DNA of 14,132 nucleotides, taken from the NCBI GenBank assembly GCA_964383905.1, contig CAYLJO010000166.1:1-14132 (forward strand), in the 5' to 3' direction. This DNA comes from CAYLJO01 sp964383905 (GTDB taxonomy: Bacteria; Acidobacteriota; Blastocatellia; Pyrinomonadales; Pyrinomonadaceae). Shown piece after piece: positions 6,546 through 14,132 of the stretch; positions within the stretch are counted from its first letter, which is position 1, and the number at the start of each line of letters is the position of its first letter. A model generated the notes under the pieces. It ran no database searches and was not told where the DNA came from. It saw only the letters and a list, made by a program, of their open reading frames with translations. The position numbers and the translations under genes were made by a program.

Positions 6546-6645
6546 NNNNNNNNNNNNNNNNNNNNNNNNNNNNNNNNNNNNNNNNNNNNNNNNNNNNNNN
6601 NNNNNNNNNNNNNNNNNNNNNNNNNNNNNNNNNNNNNNNNNNNNN
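6546..6645. other. Assembly gap of 100 N
   Basis: Exactly 100 N, the conventional placeholder for a scaffold gap of unknown size. It removes the 3' end of the CoA-binding gene and the region upstream of the Mog/MoaB gene. The missing coding part is roughly 20-25 codons by comparison with family length, so the real gap may be short. Confidence 0.98.
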
Positions 6646-6992
6646 GCCTGTGCGCGTTGCGCCGCCGCCTCGTCAATGACGCCCTCCTGTAGCCAGACGG
6701 CTTTCGCGCCGGCCTTGATCGCCTCATCAACCACTCCGCCCGCGTACTCCGACCTCCTGAACACATCAACCAGGTCAATTTTGCCGGGCACGGCGGCGAG
6801 CGAAGCGTAAGACTTCTCGCCGAAGACCTCATCTTCTTGGGGGTTGACGGGTATCACCCGGTACCCCTGCCGCCTCATATATCCCGCGACGCCGTTCGAG
6901 GGCCGCGAGGGGTTTGAAGAGAGACCGACGACCGCGATGGTGCGGCAGTCGTTCAAAATTTGCCTGATCGTGTCATTGCCATTGATCTCCAC
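6646..6992 (-). CDS. CoA-binding domain protein (YccU-like), cut by assembly gap
   Basis: The first 115 residues of a small Rossmann-fold protein of the CoA-binding (YccU) family; complete members are about 135-145 residues. The glycine-rich segment IAVVGLSSNPSRPSNGVAGY (about 19-38) is the nucleotide-binding turn, followed by YRVIPVNPQEDEVFGEKSY and, later, KAVWLQEGVIDEAAAQRA. The ligand and function of this family are poorly defined; it resembles the CoA-binding domain of succinyl-CoA synthetase. The start is GTG at 6992, preceded by a G-rich stretch. It begins 24 nt after the carB stop, indicating an operon. The C terminus lies in the gap; nothing suggests a real truncation. Confidence 0.9.
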
Positions 6993-7016
6993 CGGACGGC
7001 CACCCCCCCTTACTTC

Positions 7017-10235
<3,219 letters not shown>

Positions 10236-10268
10236 CAATAAAAGATTGTTGTGATAAAGAATCGCCCC

Positions 10269-10274
10269 ATTATA
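10269..10274 (-). promoter_or_regulatory. Candidate -10 element for carB
   Basis: TATAAT on the minus strand, perfect consensus, would start transcription near 10262, 27 nt before carB. The corresponding -35 region (about 10292-10298) is poor, so this may need an activator or be fortuitous. The terminator at 10344-10374 just upstream supports a separate carB transcript. Confidence 0.4.
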
Positions 10275-10343
10275 CATAACGAGCCGTCAGAGCACGAACC
10301 GCCGGTCTCTTCGGTCTGGCAAAACATGCATCGAATGAACAGT

Positions 10344-10374
10344 AAAAAAGCCGACCCCTCTGATCCGGGCCGGC
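10344..10374 (-). terminator. Intrinsic terminator of the DnaC-like gene
   Basis: On the minus strand GCCGGCCC (10374-10367) pairs with GGGTCGGC (10357-10350) through 8 bp including one G-T pair, with a 9-nt loop, followed immediately by six T (10349-10344). It lies 28 nt after the stop of the DnaC-like gene and isolates carB from it. Confidence 0.75.
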
Positions 10375-10401
10375 CGCTCACTGAATGAATGTTCTCCATA
10401 G

Positions 10402-11202
10402 CTAAGGCAACTGCGTATCGAACTTCCGCCGGTAATCCTCGCCTTCGATCTGGACCGTCTTGCACATCTCAAAGAGGCGGCTGCGCAGGCGGACACCGAT
10501 ACGATCTTCCAGCGTTTCGTCGCGCTCGGAGCGGCGTCCGTCGAGGTAGTTGGTGGTAAAGATCGTCAGCTTCTTGTCGTTATAACGGGTGTTGATGATT
10601 TGCATCATCGTATCGCGCACCCAGTCGGTCGGCTTCGACGCGCCCAGTTCGTCCAACACCAAAACTTCAGCCTCGAACACGGGCGCGAGGACCTTCAACT
10701 CCGACGTTTGTGAGATCGGATTGTAGGAGTTCTGAATCTCTTTCAAGAGCGCGCCGAACTCATAAAAGAGGCAGGGCGTACTCTTCTCGATCAGGCCCCG
10801 CAGGATGGCGACCGATAGATGCGTTTTGCCGACGCCGACGGTTCCCATCAGGAGCAGGCCCCGGTCCACCGCCGGATACTCGCGCACTAATCTGAAAGCA
10901 TAATTGAAGGCGCGCAACTGCGTGCCGTTGCCCGGCGTCGGGTAGTAGGTTTGCAGCGAGCATTGATCATAACGGCGCGGGATGCGTGCCGCCTCAAGCA
11001 ACCTCGCGCGCTGGTCGGGCATGCGGCAGCGGCAACGCCGCGCGCCCTTGCCCGGCACAACCTCCATCCCGGTGCCAAAGCAGAACTGGCAGGTGAGAGG
11101 CTGCTCAGCAGCCGTCTTCGAGCGTTCGTCTCCGGCAGACTCTTCCGGCGCAGCTTCGGGCACAGCGAAGAGTGGATGTATTTTGGTGTTGTCGGATGCC
11201 AT
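10402..11202 (-). CDS. DnaC/DnaI-like AAA+ ATPase, probable helicase loader
   Basis: A 266-residue AAA+ protein of the DnaC/IstB type, which load replicative helicase in replication or restart. An N-terminal treble-cysteine region (C38, C41, C57, C59; CQFC then CRCR) probably binds zinc, like the N-terminal domain of DnaI. The ATPase core has Walker A GTVGVGKTH (120-128), Walker B LVLDELG (181-187, D184-E185), sensor-1 IFTTNY (214-219) and an arginine-rich GVRLRSRLFEMC helix. An IS21 IstB helper is less likely: no istA or IS ends are adjacent and IstB lacks this cysteine domain. The ATG at 11202 has no obvious ribosome-binding site. It has its own promoter (11330-11357) and terminator. The specific helicase partner is unknown. 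Confidence 0.85.
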   Translation of the reverse strand: MASDNTKIHPLFAVPEAAPEESAGDERSKTAAEQPLTCQFCFGTGMEVVPGKGARRCRCRMPDQRARLLEAARIPRRYDQCSLQTYYPTPGNGTQLRAFNYAFRLVREYPAVDRGLLLMGTVGVGKTHLSVAILRGLIEKSTPCLFYEFGALLKEIQNSYNPISQTSELKVLAPVFEAEVLVLDELGASKPTDWVRDTMMQIINTRYNDKKLTIFTTNYLDGRRSERDETLEDRIGVRLRSRLFEMCKTVQIEGEDYRRKFDTQLP

Positions 11203-11329
11203 GCCGCGAGAGATGGAAATCCCTACTCGTCCTTTAAAACGAAACCGTATGGGATGTAGATCGCTCTGGTGGCTGAGCTCTGACGACTACCTGCTTTCTC
11301 CCATGCCGGAACAATAGACAGCGTCGCGG

Positions 11330-11357
11330 ATTATAGCACCCGAATCAGAGATTGCAA
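11330..11357 (-). promoter_or_regulatory. Extended -10 promoter for the DnaC-like gene
   Basis: On the minus strand TTGCAA (11357-11352), a 16-nt spacer and TATAAT (11335-11330), with TGC directly before the -10 (extended -10). Transcription would start near 11323, leaving a leader of about 120 nt in which I recognise no riboswitch. Confidence 0.6.
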
Positions 11358-11605
11358 GGCAATTGAATAGCTACGCACTGACGGTCAAGATTTACTGCTA
11401 AAAATCTCAAGCGTTAACTGACCGGTCGGTGCGCAGGGGTTCCGGAATGCGAAACGTGGCGCGCGCGTGGCGCCGGAGGCCCTCGCACTCGCACGAAAGA
11501 CGGCGGGCGCTGTTGTGAAGCGGGGGAGAAGCGTGGCCCCGGCGTAGTTGCCTGCGCCGACGCCCCCCCGGACGAACCTTCAGACCTTTCTCACTCAATG
11601 TTGTA
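11358..11605. other. GC-rich intergenic region, no gene recognised
   Basis: This lies between the divergent DnaC-like and receiver-like genes. About 11410-11580 is strongly GC-rich. A 63-codon minus-strand frame (11407-11598) runs through it, but its product is arginine-rich and resembles no family, and it has no ribosome-binding site, so I do not call it. An 8-bp palindrome, GACCGGTC (about 11419-11426), could be an operator but is unsupported. Confidence 0.4.
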
Positions 11606-11614
11606 TGCTATATT
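11606..11614 (+). promoter_or_regulatory. Weak candidate extended -10 promoter for receiver-like gene
   Basis: TGCTATATT fits the extended -10 pattern (TGn plus 5 of 6 of TATAAT). No -35 box is apparent. Transcription would start near 11621, about 75 nt before the gene. Confidence 0.3.
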
Positions 11615-11696
11615 TCAGAGGCGCCCCTCTTGATCAGATAGACAATCCCACTAAGTCGGGCGTCCGTTATATAGTGAGGTCTTGATAGATAAGCAG

Positions 11697-12152
11697 ATGG
11701 GTCTCTTGAAGGGAATGCTGAACAAGCTAGGCGTCAACAAGGCTGCGGCCAAACGCAGTCCCATCCGCGTTTTTCTTCTCGACGATGACACACGAAGACA
11801 CGAATGGTTTACGAGGCGTTTTGCAGGGGATCAGCTGGACATCGCGGATGAGGTAGAGGCTGCGCGTGAGCTTCTGAGCAAGAATCTCTACGACGCGATC
11901 TTTCTGGACCACGACCTGCTGCCTGAGCACTATCGTTCAGAGACGGCTGATGATGAAAGAACAGGCTATGCCATCGCCGTCTGGCTGGCCTCACGACCGG
12001 AGATCCAACGGGCCTCGACCATAATGGTCCATACGCGCAATGCGGACGGGGCGATCAGAATGGTCGAAGAAATGCGCCGCGCCGGGCGGCAAGCAGAGTA
12101 CGTTCCCTTCCCGCTCCTCGAGCAGAAGATCAAGAATTACTGGCAGCGCTAA
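11697..12152 (+). CDS. Receiver-like protein, cyclic-phosphate processing (cREC) type
   Basis: A 151-residue single-domain protein with a receiver-like fold. It lacks a normal response-regulator pattern but matches the variant called the cyclic-phosphate processing receiver domain (cREC): IRVFLLDDDTRRHEW (23-37), AIFLDHDLLPEHY (67-79), TGYAIAVWLA (89-98) and IMVHTRNADGAIRM (109-122). Histidines H72 and H112 plus the aspartates could form a catalytic site, as proposed for this group, which has been linked computationally to RNA or nucleotide end processing. No output domain is present. The start is uncertain: ATG 11697 is preferred, but TTG 11682 and ATG 11715 are in frame and none has a well-placed ribosome-binding site. 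Residues 1-20 are a basic extension. It converges with tRNA-Phe across a hairpin repeat. Confidence 0.75.
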   Translation: MGLLKGMLNKLGVNKAAAKRSPIRVFLLDDDTRRHEWFTRRFAGDQLDIADEVEAARELLSKNLYDAIFLDHDLLPEHYRSETADDERTGYAIAVWLASRPEIQRASTIMVHTRNADGAIRMVEEMRRAGRQAEYVPFPLLEQKIKNYWQR

Positions 12153-12159
12153 AGAGAGC

Positions 12160-12241
12160 AAAAGGTAGAAGTAAAAAGGCAAAAAGTGAAGAGGGCGATG
12201 GCCTCCCATTTTTGCCTTTTACCCTTTTGCTTCCACCTTTT
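12160..12241. repeat. Heptad-phased fold-back repeat, locus 3 (AAAAGGY type), possible bidirectional terminator
   Basis: The left arm is AAAAGGT, AGAAGTA, AAAAGGC, AAAAAGT (12160-12187), four contiguous 7-nt units. The right arm on the minus strand from 12241 reads AAAAGGT, GGAAGCA, AAAGGGT, AAAAGGC, AAAAATG (to 12207). AAAAGGCAAAAA (12174-12185) pairs perfectly with 12209-12220. The right arm has one unit more than the left. It lies between convergent genes (receiver-like gene and tRNA-Phe) and may end transcription from both sides. Confidence 0.75.
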
Positions 12242-12248
12242 GAGGGTT

Positions 12249-12321
12249 TGGCCAGGGACGGAATCGAACCGCCGACGCCGGCCTTTTCAGGGCCGCGCTC
12301 TACCAACTGAGCTACCTGGCC
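12249..12321 (-). tRNA. tRNA-Phe (anticodon GAA)
   Basis: A complete 73-nt cloverleaf. The acceptor stem GGCCAGG (12321-12315) pairs with CCTGGCC, and A73 (12249) is the discriminator. The D arm has TAGCTCAGTTGGTAGAGC. The anticodon stem CGGCC/GGCCG encloses loop CTGAAAA with anticodon GAA. The T arm has GGTTCGATTCC. CCA is not encoded, so it must be added enzymatically. It has its own promoter and reads toward the convergent receiver-like gene. Confidence 0.97.
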
Positions 12322-12342
12322 AGATTAATTGGAGGAGCGCGT

Positions 12343-12372
12343 AGTATAGGAATTGTTTATGATAACTGTCAA
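12343..12372 (-). promoter_or_regulatory. Promoter for tRNA-Phe
   Basis: On the minus strand TTGACA (12372-12367), an 18-nt spacer and TATACT (12348-12343). Transcription would begin near 12336, 15 nt before the mature tRNA 5' end. Confidence 0.75.
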
Positions 12373-12420
12373 CCCGAGAGGGGTGGTCATAAAATTTGTC
12401 GAATTAGTCACAAAAAAGCG

Positions 12421-12448
12421 TTGACACTTTTGACAAGATATGTATAAT
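12421..12448 (+). promoter_or_regulatory. Near-consensus sigma-70 promoter for candidate ncRNA
   Basis: TTGACA (12421-12426), a 16-nt spacer and TATAAT (12443-12448): both hexamers are perfect. A second TTGACA (12430-12435) overlaps the spacer at non-functional distance. It is divergent from the tRNA-Phe promoter and is the strongest promoter in the window, yet no coding region follows for about 340 nt. Confidence 0.8.
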
Positions 12449-12454
12449 GGCGTG

Positions 12455-12603
12455 GTTGGGGATGGGGCTGATTAGCCCAAACGTCAGCCGGGTCGAAAGA
12501 CAAGCCATCCGCAGCCAGAAGATAGAAAGTGCCCGCCAGTGCCAGCTCGGACGCCGATTTCGCCCCCCGAAAACGCTCCCTTCGAGCTGGCACAGCCATT
12601 TTT
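12455..12603 (+). ncRNA. Candidate structured small RNA or long mRNA leader
   Basis: About 150 nt between a consensus promoter and a hairpin followed by T5. The 5' part folds as GGATGG (12460-12465) with CCATCC (12505-12510). Inside are two mutually exclusive hairpins, GGGCT/AGCCC (12465-12469, 12474-12478) and GGCTGA/TCAGCC (12466-12471, 12484-12489), plus GTC-GAAA-GAC (12492-12501). In the second fold, loop bases GCCC can pair with the GGGT after the stem, making a possible pseudoknot. The 3' part is an 11-bp perfect stem (12539-12549 with 12583-12593) with an inner TTTCG/CGAAA hairpin, then TTTTT (12599-12603). I recognise no known RNA family. A 69-codon frame (12447-12656) overlaps but looks non-coding. 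It could be a stand-alone sRNA or a regulatory leader of the DUF268 gene. Confidence 0.45.
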
Positions 12604-12633
12604 ACCAGAAATTATTGATATTTCTTTGGTTCG

Positions 12634-12662
12634 GAGGGATTGTAGGAGCGCGCTAATCCCTC
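12634..12662. other. Hairpin in the leader region before the DUF268 gene
   Basis: GAGGGATT (12634-12641) pairs perfectly with AATCCCTC (12655-12662); the 13-nt loop contains the self-complementary AGCGCGCT. No T-tract follows, so it is not an intrinsic terminator on this strand. The rest of 12663-12794 shows no gene or clear site. Confidence 0.5.
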
Positions 12663-12794
12663 TCCATGACCCTAAGATTCCCTGAAAAGTGGGCGACAAA
12701 TCTCCACCAAATTCTGGTGAGTAAAGCCTTGCTCTGACCCTTCGGTTCGAAGTAATCTCTCACGCGCCTCGCCCGGACAGGAAAACCTCATAGC

Positions 12795-12895
12795 ATGCAT
12801 GGAAAAATATTTACCAAAATGCTGAACGCCTATCGTGTGACACGCACCTTCGGCCTTGACCCGGTTATAATAAAGCCTAAAATATCCGGCAGGGC
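12795..12895 (+). pseudogene. 5' part of the DUF268 gene, out of frame
   Basis: ATG 12795 opens a frame encoding MHGKIFTKMLNAYRVTRTFG then LDPVIIKPK, which fits the usual N terminus of DUF268 proteins (short basic helix, FGLDP). After K29 the frame goes wrong. Adding one A to the four-A run at 12879-12882 would join this frame to the downstream one as IIKPK-NIRQGVHFLKTLREY, a natural family sequence. So the gene probably starts here, and either the base was lost in evolution or in the assembly. An AGGA lies about 12 nt before the ATG. Confidence 0.6.
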
Positions 12896-13579
12896 GTGCA
12901 TTTCCTTAAAACTCTGCGCGAGTATCAAGCGGCCTCATCCGGCAAATCTCTGCCCATCAGAATGCGCCACCTCTCCCCGATATTAGGAGATTTCAAGACC
13001 GACACGAGCCACGGATTAGGCCATTATTTTCACCAGGACCTGTGGGCCGCCAGGAAGATTTACAGAGCGCGGCCGTCTCGCCATATTGATATAGGGTCAC
13101 GCATTGATGGTTTTGTGTCTCACGTCCTGCTATTTATGCCGGTCACCGTCATTGACATTCGCCCGCTGGGGAGCGACGTTGAGGGGCTGACCTTTATTCA
13201 GGACGACGCCACGCAGCTACATAACCTTGAGGATCACAGCGTAGAGTCGCTCTCGAGTCTTCATGCCCTGGAGCATTTCGGGCTCGGCAGATTCGGCGAC
13301 CCGGTCGACCCTGACGGGTGCTTTAAAGTGATGGATTCGATGGCACGCGTGTTAAAGCCCGGCGGAAAGCTATACTTTTCCGTCCCTATCGGCCTTGAGC
13401 GGTTAGAGTTCAACGCGCATCGCGTCTTTAATCCGGCAGCCATCCTTGATGCTTTTAAAGGCCTCAGCCTGCTATCATTCTCCGCCGTCAACGACAGGGG
13501 CGACCTAGTTGCGGACGCGAGCCCCGATGATTTTACTCAAGCACACATGGCATGTGGTCTGTTTGAGTTTACCTTATAA
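12896..13579 (+). CDS. DUF268 family protein, SAM-methyltransferase-like
   Basis: Main frame of a DUF268 protein, 227 residues from GTG 12896. The fold resembles class I SAM-dependent methyltransferases: GHYFHQDLWAARKIY (42-56), the glycine-rich motif I HIDIGSRIDGFVSH (63-76), VIDIRPL (85-91), HALEHFGLGRFGDPVDPDG (123-141) and VLKPGGKLYFSVPIG (152-166), then EFNAHRVF. The enzymatic activity of DUF268 is not established; members commonly sit in polysaccharide or lipopolysaccharide gene clusters. The GTG start has a poor ribosome-binding site and is probably not the real one: an upstream frame (12795-12895) encodes the expected N terminus. If the frameshift is real, the product lacks about 30-35 residues, though the methyltransferase core is intact. 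Downstream are a coiled-coil gene and a possible glycosyltransferase start. Confidence 0.85.
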   Translation: MHFLKTLREYQAASSGKSLPIRMRHLSPILGDFKTDTSHGLGHYFHQDLWAARKIYRARPSRHIDIGSRIDGFVSHVLLFMPVTVIDIRPLGSDVEGLTFIQDDATQLHNLEDHSVESLSSLHALEHFGLGRFGDPVDPDGCFKVMDSMARVLKPGGKLYFSVPIGLERLEFNAHRVFNPAAILDAFKGLSLLSFSAVNDRGDLVADASPDDFTQAHMACGLFEFTL

Positions 13580-13592
13580 GAAACCGGTCACG

Positions 13593-13626
13593 CGTCGCGT
13601 AAGGTGCAGCATTGCCCGACGCGACG
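13593..13626. other. Hairpin after the DUF268 gene
   Basis: CGTCGCGT (13593-13600) pairs perfectly with ACGCGACG (13619-13626) around an 18-nt loop. No T-tract follows. It may be a Rho-independent-like stop without U-run or an mRNA-stabilising 3' structure. Confidence 0.4.
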
Positions 13627-13663
13627 GTAAGCCCGGCGCGTGGCTAATGATGGAGGGGAGATA

Positions 13664-14113
13664 ATGACCGCCGAAGAAAGACTGTTGCGCCTTGAGAATG
13701 CTTTCGTCACGCTCTCTCAACTGGCAGCAAAAGCAGACGAGCGGTTAGACAGGCTCACCGAACTCTCGGTTAACTTCGATGAGCGCATGGATAGTCTCAT
13801 GGAAGCGCAAGTGCGGACGGAAAGGTCGCTGGTCTCGTTGACCGAAAGGGTGGCCCAACTTGCAGAAGCGCAGATGCGGACCGAGCGTAATCTGGCAGAA
13901 ACAGACGAGCGCCTGAATAACTTAATGGTCGGCTTGGCGAAGACAGATGAGCGCCTGAATAACTTAATGGTTGGATTGACTGAAAAGGTGGCCGAGATTG
14001 CCGAAGCCCAGTTGCGGACCGAGCGTAATCTGGCAGAAACAGACGAGCGCCTGAATAACTTGATCACCGTTGTCGAACGCTACATCGGCGACGGGCGCAG
14101 CGGGATATCGTAA
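13664..14113 (+). CDS. Small repeat-containing coiled-coil protein of unknown function
   Basis: A 149-residue, highly charged protein almost entirely coiled coil, with no signal peptide, membrane segment, cysteine or tryptophan. Leu, Met and Val recur in heptad positions through residues 6-140. The unit TDERLNNLMVGL occurs at 80-91 and 94-105 (14-residue step, two heptads), and RTERNLAETDERLNN occurs at 72-86 and 118-132 (46 apart). Similar (R/E)TER...(D)ERL units fill the rest. It ends in a short Gly/Ser tail. The start is ATG 13664, strongly supported by GGAGG (13652-13656) 7 nt upstream; a GTG at 13640 is less likely. Its stop overlaps the next start (TAATG). Function is unknown; an oligomeric scaffold or length-determining protein is only a guess. 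Confidence 0.85.
   Translation: MTAEERLLRLENAFVTLSQLAAKADERLDRLTELSVNFDERMDSLMEAQVRTERSLVSLTERVAQLAEAQMRTERNLAETDERLNNLMVGLAKTDERLNNLMVGLTEKVAEIAEAQLRTERNLAETDERLNNLITVVERYIGDGRSGIS
13875..13923 (+). repeat. 49-nt exact direct repeat, copy 1, inside coiled-coil gene
   Basis: Positions 13875-13923 are identical to 14013-14061 over 49 nt, including synonymous positions. The 138-nt offset keeps the reading frame. A third partial copy covers 13943-13967. Nucleotide identity implies recent duplication or gene conversion. Confidence 0.9.
14013..14061 (+). repeat. 49-nt exact direct repeat, copy 2, inside coiled-coil gene
   Basis: Second copy of 13875-13923, ending just before the last coiled-coil segment (LITVVERYIGDG) of the protein. 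Confidence 0.9.
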
Positions 14114-14132
14114 TGAAGCTCTCTGTCCTTAT
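14113..14132 (+). CDS. Start of next gene, possible family-2 glycosyltransferase
   Basis: ATG 14113 shares its A with the preceding TAA (TAATG), a common sign of translational coupling. Only MKLSVL plus a partial codon is available. This is a frequent opening of family-2 glycosyltransferases (MKLSVLIPVYN), and the DUF268 neighbour fits a glycan locus, but six residues cannot establish a family. Confidence 0.35.

Noticed and set aside
10402..11202. AAA+ gene as an IS21 istB helper
   Set aside because: No istA neighbour or IS ends; an N-terminal cysteine domain, own promoter and terminator favour a chromosomal loader.
11419..11426. GACCGGTC palindrome as a TetR-type operator
   Set aside because: Eight bases only, no regulator gene nearby and not positioned in either candidate promoter.
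11407..11598. 63-codon minus-strand frame in the GC-rich intergenic region
   Set aside because: Arg-rich composition without a family, no ribosome-binding site, and no support beyond an open frame.
12466..12501. CTGATTA ... CGAAA resembling a hammerhead ribozyme core
   Set aside because: The invariant G of CUGANGA is replaced by T, stem II would contain a mismatch, and no NUH cleavage site with stem III is present.
12464..12592. GGGGCTGATT and GAGCTGG resemble the ends of tmRNA
   Set aside because: Identity stops after ten bases, there is no tRNA-like domain or tag-peptide frame, and the transcript would be too short.
12447..12656. 69-codon plus-strand frame within the candidate RNA
   Set aside because: Its ATG overlaps the -10 box, so it would precede the transcription start; the sequence is better explained by paired stems.

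Overview
The window looks like a chromosomal stretch of a moderately GC-rich, respiring bacterium. Housekeeping genes (ribosomal protein L31, release factor 1, complex I subunits NuoA and NuoB, the large subunit of carbamoyl-phosphate synthase, tRNA-Phe) are mixed with poorly studied genes. The rpmE-DUF1385-prfA block, an ISAs1-type insertion sequence and heptad-phased intergenic repeats would fit Acidobacteriota or a similar deep lineage. That placement is inference; nothing here proves it. A 100-N run at 6546-6645 shows this is a scaffold, probably a draft or metagenome assembly, so single-base frameshifts could be sequence errors.

Layout. Positions 1-1118 hold an ISAs1-family remnant on the minus strand, frameshifted near 850 and cut off right after its HWxIEN motif. 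Positions 1138-3957 (+) carry rpmE, a DUF1385 membrane protein and prfA. A histidine phosphatase follows at 4032-4670. Convergent to it, on the minus strand, is nuoA-nuoB (5933 to 4749) with a good promoter but no further nuo genes after nuoB. Upstream, also on the minus strand, lie carB, a CoA-binding protein cut by the gap, and a Mog/MoaB-type molybdopterin protein, probably one operon. A DnaC/DnaI-like AAA+ ATPase (11202 to 10402) has its own promoter and terminator.

From 11.6 kb the content is accessory: a receiver-like protein of the cyclic-phosphate-processing (cREC) type, tRNA-Phe on the minus strand, a near-consensus promoter driving a structured, apparently non-coding transcript (about 12455-12603), a DUF268 methyltransferase-like gene with a probable one-base deletion, a repeat-rich coiled-coil protein, and the first codons of another gene (MKLSVL) at the window edge. 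DUF268 plus a possible family-2 glycosyltransferase start suggests a surface-glycan locus continuing to the right.

The least expected signals lie between genes. Three intergenic regions (3962-4022, 5403-5504, 12160-12241) share one design with three different sequences: units of exactly 7 nt on one arm, with the complementary 7-nt units on the other arm, making fold-backs. The other main candidates are the structured transcript at 12421-12603 and a 26-nt near-repeat linking the broken end of the IS remnant to the rpmE-DUF1385 intergenic region. I see no CRISPR array, no recognisable defence system and no prophage.
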